In this document: in pieces, positions 45,930 to 56,883 of the stretch
How the letters are laid out: each line of letters starts with the position of its first letter
How positions within the stretch are numbered: position 1 is the first letter of the stretch
From: Kingdonia uniflora
Taxonomy: Eukaryota; Streptophyta; Magnoliopsida; Ranunculales; Circaeasteraceae
Assembly (NCBI GenBank): GCA_014058105.1
Contig: JACGCM010001844.1
Coordinates: forward strand, 4,526,001 to 4,590,000
DNA: 64,000 nt
Direction: 5' to 3'
Program-made: the position numbers and the translations under genes
The notes under the pieces: model-generated
What the model was told of the DNA's origin: nothing
Databases searched by the model: none
The model's input: the letters and a program-made list of their open reading frames with translations, nothing else

Positions 45930-46554
45930 TTAAAGGTTTGAGGATGCTCTTGGTCCTTGAGACTGCACTGAGTGATGTACGTTGTGGTGCCGTCTTCTCT
46001 ACTGTTTCATTCACATAATCAGTTGTAATGTTCCCACTTACCACAGCCTATGACCCTGCTCCAGGCCATGTAAGCTTACTGTTATCCCCATCATCAACTG
46101 ATATCCCCATCGACGTCGATATGCCGTATCTCTCCACTCTCATGCCATGATTGTGATCGAGCCCGGCAATATTCGGCTCAGCCATGAGACTCCAATTTGT
46201 ATTAATGCTGCTCTCAATTACATCCGTGTTAAAAGTTGTTGCTGTTATGTTCAGATCCAAAGATGTGAACGAGATCACCGACATTCCCTTCTTCAACAAG
46301 GCAATTTTAGTGCTCGGTTTGAGCACTTCTAGTACAGGCCGGACTGTGATCACAGTGGCTATACTTGTATCGACAGGGGAAAAGTTTGGAGAGGATTCAA
46401 AAACCTAGTTTATAGAATCCAAATGCGAGGAGAGAGCAAGGTACAATGTAGTTTCAGAAAAGGAGTTACGAGGGGTGAAATATAGAGGAGGTTGCGGCCA
46501 AGGGATGGACGATATGGTGAGGGAAAGAGATTTGGTAGAAGTACTCGCAGCCAT
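45930..46554 (-). pseudogene. LINE ORF1 remnant
   Basis: Starts MAASTSTKSLSLTISSIPWP at 46554, has a stop after LDSIN (46405) and continues at low complexity (Thr/Ser/Val rich) to near ORF2. It is about 208 codons. The RNA-binding DUF4283 domain and the CCHC knuckle usual in plant LINE ORF1 are not seen, so the middle has probably been deleted. Confidence 0.6.
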
Positions 46555-46765
46555 GATCGAATACAGCAAAAAGGACGAATTACAATAGCAAAAAGAGATG
46601 CAGGAAACAAGAAAATCAAGGCTCTGATAGAACCCTAAGAGGAGTCGAGAAAGGATGGAAACCGTAGCAGGAGAGACGGCTAGGATTAGGGTTCCGAGGT
46701 TCAAAGACGACTCTCATCAAGCATACTGCTACATATTTATTATTTACTAAAGACCTCTTTAGATT

Positions 46766-47503
46766 CGTCCTATCTCATTCGGACTTATCTGCCCCCCCCC
46801 TCCAATACAAAATTTTAAGAGACATCTCCTTGAGCTCGAATTTCTAATTCCTGCAAATTCTATATCTTCTACAATATTTTCCACCTATAATTATAAGCTA
46901 TTCAGTTCAAAATAGATTTTTACACATCTTTTATTTCACAGACACATTTTTTACAGCTCGATTGCTAAAATATACTTTCTAAATTCGATCTCAAATATTA
47001 CATTTCGCCTTCTAATCATACATATTTGTATTTCTTAAAGCTCAATTTCAAAAACAAGAGTTACTTCTATCTATCAACTTAGAGTTTGAATAAAATATTT
47101 TTATTAAGCTCGAATATCAATTACAAATAATAAGTCTTTCAGGTTCATTACAAATAACAAGTCTTTCAGGTATTGTTACATTTCATTCTCAAAATCATAT
47201 TAATTTTCAGTGATGTTTCACTCTGAGAATCTTCTGAAGCAAACCTGGAACTGGAAATCACTGAACATCCATCCTTCTTTACGTTATTTACTTCGACAAG
47301 AAACTGAGTCTGGTCAAAGTCTAGACATGGAAACAAAGATGTCCGTGCTTGAATAAATTCTTCAAACAGAATGCCTTCTTAGTACCAAGAAACAATGATT
47401 GTGTAGGGGCAAGACTTCTAATCTCCATCTCCCTCCTATATCATTATTGCCGCCTCCTCCGTAACCCCCATCATCAAAGAGTTGATTGAGGCGAAACGGA
47501 GTC
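46766..47503. other. B2 antisense region between small ORFs
   Basis: AT-rich stretch right of the LINE, part of the same B2 interval as 41522-41684 before the LINE entered. No ORF of value. GCTCGA-type motifs recur, but no clear repeat. Confidence 0.5.
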
Positions 47504-47836
47504 CTATATTAAAATCCAGTCCTTTGTAGGATATAGGCGGTACTGCCTCACAGTTATACTAGCCCCCACATCTGTCTCCTCAACCTTGTCCTCCGTAAGG
47601 ATGCAGAGACACCTCCAAGGTGCCTCGCCTATCAAGACCACGTAATGAAATCTCTACATACATTAATAGTCTTCCTCAGCTTCAACTGCTTCTTCTTCTG
47701 ACATACCGTAATACGTCGGTGGAACAGGAATTGGGGTGGGCATCTCCAAAGATTGATCCCTGAAGTATCTCAACTAGAATCTCTGTATCTCAACAGAAAC
47801 TCTCCCTTCATACACCATTCTTTAGGTCTTTACCAT
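47504..47836 (-). pseudogene. Element B2 small antisense ORF (MVxTRH family)
   Basis: 333-bp frame, the same length as in element A. It starts MVKT, then a stop, then MVYEGRVSVEIQRF; PTPIPVPPTYYGMSEEEAVE and EAEEDY follow, with a few stops, ending RLYPTKDWILI. A sister copy in B1 is at 48842-49153. TATAAATA lies 69 bp upstream. Confidence 0.6.
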
Positions 47837-47904
47837 TATCACTAAGGAAATACAAAGAATTTTTCAACAACAACATATTTGGCCAGAATCTAAGGTACAT
47901 GTAC

Positions 47905-47912
47905 TATTTATA
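47905..47912 (-). promoter_or_regulatory. TATA box of the B2 small antisense ORF
   Basis: Minus strand TTATATAAATAGTACATGTA, 69 bp before the ATG at 47836. The identical TATAAATAG...TACATGTA in B1 is the place where B2 itself inserted. Confidence 0.6.
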
Positions 47913-48172
47913 TAACCCTTATATTTAATATACAGGTACGTTTCAAAAGCAGTCATCATTCAAAACAAAACTACTCTCAGAACCCCAGGCCTCCATTACA
48001 TCAATACTTTCCATCGTCATTAAATGCAGATATATCCCCCCATAAAAAATAAATACCCATTCCATACCAGTCAAATCAACATTAAATACATTATTTTTTT
48101 CAACTTCTACCACCACTACACAGGTTCTTTCCTAACTAAAGCCACTCGTGCCTTCTGTTGTGAGGGGGCGAT

Positions 48173-48756
48173 TGGAATGGCCTACCTTTCAACCTAGCCC
48201 AATTCGAACTACTTCGATATCAGACTCATGCATTTCGCACGTGACATGAATAGTCAGCATTGACACCTATACCACAAACTAATAAAGAACATAGATCGAG
48301 CATAACTGAAGAACATGGACAAGTCAAAGATACCTGTCTCCCACGAACTCAATAATTACTCATTTGACCACTACTTATCTCATTATTCGAAGAATACACT
48401 TCAGCACGATAACGAGCTGCGGGTAAGGTTTATATAAATAAAAAGTTCCAGAAGAGACAGAAGACAGAAAAACACCCAAGAAAAGATAAATTTTTTACTC
48501 TAACATAAAACTTCTTATTTACAAAATTAAGTATTTCTAGTTCGAGAAATTACTTATAATAAGATATCAGCCGTAAGAAATAAAAGTTACTATTACTAAA
48601 ACCCTCAACTCGAGGTCATGGTTTTTTACCTATTCAATGGTTCTCCACGCTAAATTACCTATGTCATTTCTTGCTTTACATTAGATTTTGTCACAGGTAC
48701 ATTGGTGTAAGAGCTAATTCTAAGCCATATCGAGCTAAGGGAATTAGGCCATTACA
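48173..48756 (+). repeat. Element B2 3' LTR
   Basis: Begins TGGAATGGCCTACCTTTCAA, ends GGCCATTACA. Preceded by the polypurine tract and followed by the AATAG duplication. Confidence 0.9.
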
Positions 48757-48841
48757 AATAGTACATGTATTGTAGCGTCTGTCATCTTTGTAGAAGTACC
48801 TTATTGCTGTAAATATCTTCTGTTTGCACTCTGTTTTGAGA

Positions 48842-49153
48842 ATGGTGAAGACTAGGCATCATGTATATGAAGAGAGGGTGGCTACTGAAGTTTAAAGGCT
48901 ACAGTTGTGCCATTATGGCAACCAAACTCTAAATAAGCCCACGCCCATTTCAGTACCACCAACGTATTATGGTATAATAGAGGAGGAAGCGGCTGAAGCT
49001 AAAGATGATTACTACCAGATGTGGTGGTTCCACTATGTGATTCTGTTGAGGGACCTGTAGGTGAAAGACAAGGTTGAGGAGACAGATGTGGAGGGCGGCG
49101 TACATAATAGGAAGTATTGCCGGGATCCTATAAAGGAATGGGTTCAAAAGTAG
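48842..49153 (+). pseudogene. Element B1 small antisense ORF (MVxTRH family)
   Basis: Reads MVKTRHHVYEERVATEV, stop, RLQLCHYGNQTLNKPTPISV, PPTYYGIIEEEAAEAKDDYY and QMWWFHYVILL, ending KYCRDPIKEWVQK; about 104 codons with two stops. Same orientation as the other B1 antisense genes. The B2 insertion separated it from its TATA box. Confidence 0.6.
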
Positions 49154-50027
49154 GACCTCCTTTAATCTCTACCAACATGAAGCTGGTGGGGGTTATGGAG
49201 AAAGGGACGGTGGTGGTGAAGAAGGGAGATGGAGATTGGAAATCATCTTCTGCACAATCATCGCTCTATTCCGTGAAGGAGTGTCTTCTGCTGAAGGTTG
49301 GTTTATGCACTATACCACTAGCTTCCTCAGTTTCTTGTGGAAGTAAATGGTGTTGGAGGTGGGCTCAAGATCTGTGACAACCATTGCCTTGACCTTTCTT
49401 GTAGAAAAGTTTTGAAATAAAACAGTATTGAAAATTGAAATTTAATGTAACTTGTAGATCCATCTATAGAAATATCTAAAAAACTTGTTCTCTGTAAAGT
49501 ATTTTGTAAGCAATATTCTAGCTAATGAAAAGATATTTATGCAAAAATTGTGTTATAGATCAAATTAACAGTTAGTAGTTAAATCGAACTAAAAGAAAAA
49601 GATGTTAGAGTTGGAAAATGTAATGCAATATGTGTAGAAAATGAACTAAACATGAGTATAATAAGTCGAACTGTGATAATGTATTACAGTACAGCGTATT
49701 TGTCGACCTATTGAATATATATGTGAATATATGAAATAAAGATATGTTGGACAAATATCGAATTGATGAGGTATAAAGAATCGAGCTATGAGGCATCGTT
49801 CTTATGTACAATAGAATATGCAAAAATCAAATATTGAGGTGGGGAGGTATTGTATTGTGAAAGATAGTTTGAAAAGGTAATGGAAGAATTTTAGGAGGTC
49901 GATGTGGAAAGATAAGTTCAAATAACTTTCTATCGTGAAATTATGTTTCTAGTTATGGAAAAGTGGTGTAAATATATATTATACTACATACAGAATGTGG
50001 GGGATTTGATGTTATCTTCAAAAGGTG
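49154..50027. other. B1 antisense intergenic stretch
   Basis: AT-rich, non-coding between the two small antisense ORFs. An 86-codon frame over 49117-49377 overlaps the end of the small ORF and has no relatives that I see in A or B2. Confidence 0.5.
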
Positions 50028-50035
50028 TATAAATA
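50028..50035 (+). promoter_or_regulatory. TATA box of the B1 second small antisense ORF
   Basis: TGTATAAATAATATAG, 48 bp before the ORF. The B2 counterpart is weaker (CATAAATATGG, 41559-41567). Confidence 0.45.
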
Positions 50036-50075
50036 ATATAGAAATGTGATGCAAAGAGGAAGAAGAAAAATAAAA

Positions 50076-50429
50076 ATAGTGAGGACTCGTTCGGAAAGAG
50101 CTTGTCATGCTTCGAAGGGGAGTTTGGCAATAAAAATTGTAGAAGTGTGAGAGAGGATCTTTGAGCTGTAAGATTATGATGTTAACTGGCCTGAATCAGA
50201 AATTCAGTTTGACAGGTTTGATGCAAGGGGGAGAGAGTACGAGATTGGGCATCGCTTTTACTAGGAGATATTCTGCGAAGTGATTTTGGAGCCTAATGCT
50301 CGAAAAGCTGCTGTGAGGCAAATTGTTGTGGAAGAGATAGCTGAGGAAGATGAGAGGATGGCTGGGGGTGAACTGATTAGGTGTGGTGCTTCAAGAAATC
50401 TTGGATGTTTTATGTGCGATTATGTATAA
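50076..50429 (+). pseudogene. Element B1 second small antisense ORF (MVRTRS)
   Basis: 354-bp frame, the same length as 41168-41521 in B2. The start codon is ATA instead of ATG (IVRTRSVRRACHASKGSLAI). Then, after stops, WPESEIQFDRFDARGREYEI, ARKAAVRQIVVEEIAEEDER and GGELIRC...CFMCDYV. The C-terminal half is clearly related to the B2 copy. Confidence 0.55.
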
Positions 50430-50892
50430 GGGAGTGAACTTTTGAAATCGAATAACTGTATTTTGAATGAAGGGAGAATAGTTCTTCTGAATTTGTTTCT
50501 GCTTGTTGAAAATGTTATTAGAAATTTTTGTGAATAAAAATTTAAATTTCAAAATGCGATAATATTGGAAATGACGTCAGCTAGGTCTATAAAGAGTAGA
50601 TGTAATAATAAACAAATCATATCAGCTTCAATTGTTTTCATTTGAGTAAGGGTAAATTTTTTTTGATTACGTGTGAGTATAGAATTATCATGAGTGTCAG
50701 AATTTCAGAGAGAGATTTAGGTAGGAGAGAGAAAAATGTATCAAAATATAGGATATGGGATAATGATGAGAAGGTATTTTCACCAAAAAAGTACAAAATG
50801 ACTAATATTAATTATGGAAGGGGCGCCTTGGTTCTAAAATCGTGGGTGGCTTGTGTGAGGTTCAATAACTACCAGCAGTTATAGGGAGAAAG

Positions 50893-50900
50893 TATAAATA
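50893..50900 (+). promoter_or_regulatory. TATA box of the B1 antisense gene
   Basis: AGTATAAATAATAGTTCATC, followed by TTCTTCATTCAAACGTTTAT. It matches the B2 promoter-leader at 40694-40701, so both the box and the start of the transcript are conserved. Confidence 0.6.
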
Positions 50901-51775
50901 ATAGTTCATCTTCTTCATTCAAACGTTTATCAAATCCAAAAAAACAAAATAACAGAGAGAGATAAAAGATAGTAAGTTGTAAAGATTTAAGTAGGAGATT
51001 AGATGACAATAATTATTATAGGAGGGAGAATGTTACGGAGGCAGAGTCAAGACATTGGGTGCGCGGTGCCATTGTGAAAGAGGAATTGGGTGCTGTCTGA
51101 CTCGTACTCAGATGTTGAAGGTTAGTGATTAAGTTATGAATTTGTGATTGTGAAGTTTGAAATAGAGATTACAGTATTTGTGGGTTTTCAAAATTTGAAA
51201 AAATTGCTATTTATAGTAAACTTTTGAAAAACCAATTTGATATGCATGGAAAAAGATTTATGTATATGATATATGTGTATTTATGATAGATGTGTAAGTG
51301 TATGAAAGATGTGTATGTGTCAAAGTAGAGACAAAAGATAATGATTGAGTAAATTTACTGAATACCTGGACCTGTATGTAGGTTAAGGTGTAAGGAGAAT
51401 CTATTATAGAAATAAGCCTCATCCTCATGCTTATATTTGAAATGGAGGTTTCACCTGATATGGAGATGTCGACCTCTGGTTGGGTGAGTCTGAAAATGTA
51501 GAAGCTATAGATGTTGATTATGAGGGGGAGGATGAAGAACAATTTTTAAATTTTCTTGTTAATTTGTTATCCTATCCTCCAAAGTCTGATGTATTAAAAA
51601 AAATTATAAAATCAAAAGCAGTTTAGGTGAGAAATAAGGTAATATTGTAGAGCATGTTGTTAGATCATTTAGGGGTTATACTATGCCAACTGGGGAAGAA
51701 TATTTCCTCTTGTTGCCTAATTTAGAATAGGAGAAATCGGAAAAGAGAGTGGAGGAATCGATCTTTTTTTAGTAC

Positions 51776-52248
51776 TGGAGTAGCATATTTCCCAGATTCG
51801 ATAAAGAAAAGCCAACGAAACTTAGCCGAAGATATTCCATCATTCAAGAAGATGTCACATCTACGACTATAAAGCTCGACTAGCTACAGTAGCCGTAATG
51901 CTTAGTCAAATAGAGCCGATGTATAAAGATTTGCAAAGTTTGCCCACTACCCGCCAAATTAGAAAACTGTTTTGTTTTTGTAACTACATGTATCTATTAT
52001 AAATACAGACAGAGAACATGTTAATCTGATTCGCAACTCAACAATTAAGATATTCTTACGTCCTTACTATTCAACAATTGCATTAACTAGCAACTAGTGA
52101 ATTTTGTATCTAAATCCTCATCGAGGTCGTGGTTTTTCTCAGGTTTTACTGAGTTTCCATATAAAATCCTGTGTGCTTAAGTTTATAGTTGCAAAATTCC
52201 TTACTAAAGTATTGGCGAAGTTATCCTTCCGAAAAATATGCCATTACA
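51776..52248 (+). mobile_element. Solo LTR of family C inside the B1 antisense gene
   Basis: 473 bp, begins TGGAGTAGCATATTTCC and ends ATGCCATTACA, with perfect 5-bp target duplications AGTAC (51771-51775, 52249-52253). Aligned with the 5' LTR of C1 (56370-56821), sharing CTATTATAAATACA-like TATA sequence, TAAATCCTC-TCGAGGTCGT and TTTTTCTCAG. It was left by LTR-LTR recombination. Confidence 0.93.
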
Positions 52249-52662
52249 AGTACTTTGATGGGTATGTTCAAAGTGACCTGGACTAGGGATTTCTGTGTTA
52301 TCTTTCTCAGTTAGAATACAAATTGGCGTTGCCTCTTAGAAATCTTGCTAAAGGTAGCTTGAATACCATAAAACCCTAGCCTGCCCAACTGAATGGGAAT
52401 ATGTGGGAGGTGATAAATGTATGTGAAAATCTGAATTGATTGTGGAAGGAGAATGAGATGAAGAAGAGAATAACTCTTGTCGTTATTCTGCAGTATTATG
52501 CTGTGAAATATTATACGGCAACTGGGGGTAGATATTTCTGTTCAAGTTCGTCTCAACCTCTGTTCTTCGATCTAAATTCAGCAGGACGAGTTTGGAACGA
52601 TAACATAATATGGGTGAAGGATGAAGAACCCATGAAACTTGTATATAAAACTCTGAAGAAAA

Positions 52663-52744
52663 GTAAGTAATTGTGTAATATCAAACTATTATAGTTATAG
52701 GGTTGTTTTGTGTATGTTTTACAAGTTGTAGTATTATGTTGCAG
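52663..52744 (+). other. Antisense intron 1 in B1
   Basis: 82 bp, donor AAAGTAAGTAA, acceptor ATGTTGCAG. Removal joins ...LKK to SPRSKVSRRESM in one frame. Confidence 0.7.
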
Positions 52745-53271
52745 GTCCACGATCTAAGGTGTCGAGAAGAGAATCAATGATAGATACTATAGCTCGAGAA
52801 GGTACTGAGCTTGAGATTGTCATAAAAGAGCTCGGCAACTGCAGAAACAAAAGAGCTAACATCAGGTAAGAGAAAGTACAAAAGTCTTAAGCCAAGACAC
52901 AAATTACAAGAGCTGGAGCTAGCAAGAAAAGAATAACAGACGGGGAGGAGTGTCTGGTACGACCGAAGGCTGCTCCAATGTTGCTGAAGGATGTTTCTGG
53001 GGGTACTACATCGAGCAAGCTAGCTCAAAAACACCCAAAAAGGAATACTGTGAAGGGTAGCTCAGCCTCGGGGACCACGGTGAGTGGTAAGGTTGAGATG
53101 AACGTAAAGAAGATGAGGGTGGATTTGCCTACTGCTGTGAGCAGGGCAAAGGTTATGGAGAGCCAACCTGTAGAGGAGGACGAGCTACTGGTTGTGAAGA
53201 ACAAGCTAAGGATGGCATCTCAAAAAGGTGTTGAGGAGCTGAATAACTTCGCACAGTTGGAGTTGAGTAGG

Positions 53272-53344
53272 GTAAGTTGCTATTTTGTGATATATGAACT
53301 TTGCATTTGTTTTCGAGCTAAAAATGTATCTTTTTTTGCTGTAG
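53272..53344 (+). other. Antisense intron 2 in B1
   Basis: 73 bp, donor GGGTAAGTTG, T-rich tract, acceptor GCTGTAG. Phase 0 and in the same place as the B2 intron 38873-38795. Confidence 0.7.
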
Positions 53345-53894
53345 GTTGCTTGCATGCTAAAGGGTATCTGTCTTAGGCTCAAAGAAGGAAGGGCTGAGCT
53401 TGAGGGCAGGAGAGCCGAGCTTGAGAAGAGAGTGGCTCAACTTGAGCCCAATCTGGCATTGGAGAGGGAGCGCTTGGTTACCATGAAGGACTCACATCAG
53501 GTGCTGGCAAGCAAGCTCACGGATGTGGCACATAAGAACGTTGATGAAGTTACAATTGCTCAGGATAGCCTTGGGTAAAAGCTACTAGAATTAGGGTACT
53601 CTGATGCTGACCTCGAAGCCATTATAGCAGGTACCTATATCAAATTGGCCAAAACAGAAAAGGTGCTCCAGGTTGATAATGGCTTTCTCCCATATCTGGT
53701 TACAGGGCTAGACTCGGTCTCTGCTATAACTAATCTAGAGAACCGTGAGGGAGATAATGAGAAGGTAGAGTAAAATTGTTTGGAGTTTGTTTGTGTGTTT
53801 TTTGTGTGGATTGAAAACTGGAAGTGTATGGTACATTGATTTGTAGGATAAATTTGGGATAGGCTAAGAAATGTTTGTAAACATTGATTTTCAT

Positions 53895-55575
53895 GAGCTT
53901 AAAGATATGCACCTCAAAATTGAGGAATTAGAAAAAGAGCTCGCTAAGGAGAAAAATATCTCAGCAACTCTGCTGACTTCGCAAGCGGAGTTACAAGTTA
54001 GAAAAGAGCAAGAAATATTTGACTTGTATGCAATGTTACTTTAGAGCGACAATATAACGCTAGAAGGCAGATACATATCATAATGAATGATAATAACTAA
54101 GCATATTCAGATTATTTTACAGTATTAGAAAATGAAAACATAGAAAACGTGTACCTTGAAGTAGGATGTAGATATTGTTGCCATTAGTACGAGACAACCT
54201 TTTAACTTGAGTGTGAAGTATAATCTCACTTGTTGGTATGTCAAAAACAGAAATCTGTTAGAAATCTATAAAGTTATCAGTATTATGTATTAATTGTATA
54301 TGTGATGTATTGTTGAAATGAGCTTGATCATGCAGGTCGAGTTAGAGACTGTTCGTTCGAGCGAACAACAAACGCTCCAATCCAATTATGAGTTTGGGGC
54401 TAAATTTGATAGGATGACTGAGGCATCTGAAGATAGGGAAGATCAATATGTCAAAGTACAGATCCAGTTTGCCAAGGTGACCAAAACTGTGGATGACCTG
54501 ACCCGGCAATTCGATGGTAAAGATGTTGAAATTGAAAAATTGCAAAGGGAGCTCGAATGGGTGCAGACTGAAATAGAAAAATCCAACAGCAGGATAGACT
54601 TGTTGATGGTGAAAGGTAAAGAAGTGGAAATCGCTCAATACCATATCCGGCCATTAAAAATGATAGAAAAAGATGGGCTTGTGTGGTTAATTTGAAAGGT
54701 CAAATAATTAGGAAAGTAAACGATATTGAGAAGGCTCATCAAAAGTATGGTTGAGAAGTTGAGTGAGGCCTTGCATGCTAAGGATATCGATCTTTGACTA
54801 ACCCAAAAATGGTGTAATGAACTGAATGAGAGGGTCACAAGGTTGAAGACAGATTTAACTATGGCCAACTCGCGTGCCTAGAAGGCCAAGGCTGAAGAGC
54901 AGTCAAAGAAGAAAAGGAATGACGCCGAGGTCACGACTGCTAAGAGTGACCTGGTTAACCCATTAGTTCGAATTTAAGAGTTTGAGGCTAATGTAGCTCT
55001 CGCACAAACTCATGTAAGGAGAGGGGGTGACCAAGAGAAAGGATGAGTTGCTGAAGAAAGCTCTTGTTGGGGGAAGTGATATAAATGAGCAGGAATTGGT
55101 GGCACTTCATGCTCAAGTGGAAGATCTGAGGACGATGAATTAATCTGAGTTAGATAAAGCAGCAGCGATAATAGTACAACAAGATGAGCTGATAACACGC
55201 TTAGGTAAATGTGCAGAGCAAGACAACTCTTCACACAAGGTATTATGGTAGCCTCATCAGAGATTTTTTTTTTTTGCTAAGTTAATCATTTTTGATCGAG
55301 AGAAGATTGGCCCAGAACAGATAGACTCGAGGGAGCTAATGGCTATTATTACTTATTTTGTGGAAGAAGTAAAAAGGATTAAGTTCGAAAGGGATACCTT
55401 GTATAACTGTGTGGCATTTCGAGGTTGTATCTGTAATGCTGATATAGATCAAGAAAATTACTTGAATAACATGGAAATGGAATTGGGTTCCCGATCTGCA
55501 GAATTAGTAGAGCAAGGCAGGAATGTGGTAACTGCTCGAGCTCCTGAATTTATGGCTGAACAGCCCCCTGAGTAG
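53895..55575 (+). pseudogene. Element B1 antisense coiled-coil tail
   Basis: Plus-strand stretches of charged coiled coil: ELKDMHLKIEELEKELAKEK (53896 on), FDRMTEASEDREDQYVKVQI (54400 on), NSRIDLLMVKGKEVEIA, and finally MAIITYFVEEVKRIKFERDT and CICNADIDQENYLNNMEMEL (55339-55575). The order matches B2 36330-38250. Decayed by stops; function unknown. Confidence 0.6.
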
Positions 55576-55659
55576 GGGAAAGCGTAGGTGGCCTCCCATA
55601 AGTAAAAGACCTGTAGAAGTGACCTGTAGTTTTTGTAGTTGCAGGTATATAAAGAGATA

Positions 55660-55850
55660 AAGCTAGTTTTACTATTTGCTTTATCTTTTGTCTGATAGAG
55701 ATCATTGATTGAAAACTAGTATTACCTTCGTTTTAATTGTTGATATTTGTATAGATGTGTGATTGAAAGCCAGTATTACCTTTGCTTTAATCTGTATAGA
55801 TGTTAATTGAAAGTTAGTATTACCTTTGCTTTAATCTATGGGATTTAGTA
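55660..55850 (-). repeat. Element B1 short tandem repeats after pol
   Basis: About four ~50-bp units with TGATTGAAA-CTAGTATTACC and TTTGCTTTAATC (complement of the B2 unit), between the antisense tail and the integrase end. Confidence 0.75.
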
Positions 55851-56014
55851 GATTCTACGTAGGTAAAGAGTAATGTGGGGAAAAAACTTAGAAGTTTTCA
55901 TTAAGTAGAATAGAATGTACAATGTTGGAGATTGAAATCTCACTTTGGAATGTAAAGAACAAGAATACAGTAACTTGTAATTAAGAAACTAAGGATTTAG
56001 CGATAATATCATTT

Positions 56015-56364
56015 CAATCGCCTAGTGTTCCAAGGATTTGGGATTCAAACTCCTTTCTCTGTCATAAGGCAGTATGATCCAAGGCCAGTGCGGCCAACGA
56101 TGAGGAAAGGACCTTCCCAATTTTCTGCGAACTTTCCAGCGTGTGCTTATTTTCTGCTCTATGGGATTTCTCTAAGGACGAGATCGTCAATTTGGAACTC
56201 CCGGTTGCAGACACTTTTATTCTACGAACTTGCTAGCATATGATGATATCGACCTAGGTTGGCAATAGCGCATTCTCTAGCTTCATCCATCCAGTTCATA
56301 TCGCAGGCCAGCATAAACTCATTTTCTTCTTCTATTAGCTCGTGATCTATGATTGGATGGTGGT
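56015..56364 (-). pseudogene. pol: Element B1 integrase C-terminal part, cut by C1
   Basis: Minus strand from 56364: IIDHELIEEENEFMLACDMN, AIANLGRYHHML, FQIDDLVLREIP, KFAENWEGPFLIVGRTGLGS and IPNPWNTRRLK. It aligns with the ends of the A and B2 integrases. The upstream part of pol should continue to the right of C1, outside the window. Confidence 0.8.
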
Positions 56365-56369
56365 ACTCT

Positions 56370-56821
56370 TATAGTAGCATATTTCCTAGATTTGACAAGG
56401 GTATGCCAGCATAACATAGCCCAACATTCGAGAAGACATCTCAAGTCCTCGAACTACTAAAAGTAGCCGTTGTGCCTGGTCAGGAAAGAGCCGTTAGAGA
56501 TCCGCAAAGTTCGCCCCCTACTCCCGAAATAGGAAACTGTTTTTCTTTTTGAACTGATTGTATCTACTATAAATACAAGCAGAGAATAGATTATTCATAT
56601 CCACAACTTTACTATTTATTCTTCCTTATTTTACAATCATTCCTTAACTTGTAATAACTAGCAACCTATTGGATTTTACATCTAAATCCTCCTCGAGGTC
56701 GTAGTTTTTCTCAGCTTTTACTGAGTTTCTACGTAAAATCTTATTTGTTTTAGTTTATTGCTACACCATATTTACAAAAAGTATTGGCAAAGATTATCCT
56801 TCCAGAAAGCACGCCATTATA
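56370..56821 (+). repeat. Element C1 5' LTR
   Basis: 452 bp, begins TATAGTAGCATATTTCC and ends CGCCATTATA; the terminal dinucleotides have mutated from the TG...CA of the solo copy at 51776-52248. TATA box TATAAATA at 56568. Confidence 0.9.
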
Positions 56822-56883
56822 ATTGGTGCCGTCTGTAGGAACACCACACTTTTCTTTACCATTACAGATCTAAAAACAATTTG

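Larger units (their letters stand above)
41700..46750 (-). mobile_element. L1-type LINE inserted in B2
   Basis: Non-LTR retrotransposon, 5' end at 46750, 3' end at 41700. Target duplications AGACCTCTTTRGATT at 41685-41699 and 46751-46765. The minus-strand 3' end reads AATAAATCCCAAATTTG and then two A-runs. ORF1 (46554-45930) and ORF2 (45921-41788: endonuclease, RT, zinc-binding region, RNase H) are both broken by stops and frameshifts. At 5.05 kb it is nearly full length but with a short ORF1. Confidence 0.93.
30633..48756 (+). mobile_element. Element B2: Tat-lineage retrotransposon nested in B1
   Basis: 18,124 bp including a 5-kb LINE. Flanked by AATAG (30628-30632 and 48757-48761). LTRs are 586 and 584 bp. 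Order: LTR, gag, protease, a stub of RT, end of RNase H, second RNase H, integrase (to 35881), short tandem repeats, antisense genes (36330-41521 and 47504-47836), polypurine tract TGAGGGGGCGAT (48161-48172), LTR. If it is removed, B1's antisense promoter rejoins as TATAAATAG followed by TACATGTA, the same sequence B2 itself has at 47905-47912. That confirms the nesting. Confidence 0.92.
51442..53773 (+). pseudogene. Element B1 antisense gene, N-terminal domain, split by a solo LTR
   Basis: Starts MEVSPDMEMSTSGW. The solo LTR (51776-52248) breaks exon 1, which resumes GFLCYLSQLEYKLALPLRNL, QLNGNMWEVINVCENLN and YFCSSSSQPLFFDLNSAGRV to 52662. Intron 1 is 52663-52744 (GTAAGT...TTGCAG). Exon 2 begins SPRSKVSRRESMIDTIAREG, with KVEMNVKKMRVD later, to 53271. 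Intron 2 is 53272-53344 (GTAAGT...CTGTAG, phase 0). Exon 3 is VACMLKGICLRLKEGRAELE, a coiled coil, then GYSDADLEAIIAGTY, ending at TAA 53773. In-frame stops in exon 1 show it is decayed. Exons 1 and 3 are related to the element A copy. Confidence 0.68.

Noticed and set aside
48159..48172. B2 3' LTR starting at TGTGAGGGGG
   Set aside because: The 5' LTR aligns base for base only from TGGAATGGCC, and TGAGGGGGCGAT matches the polypurine tract position of element A, so the LTR start was moved to 48173.
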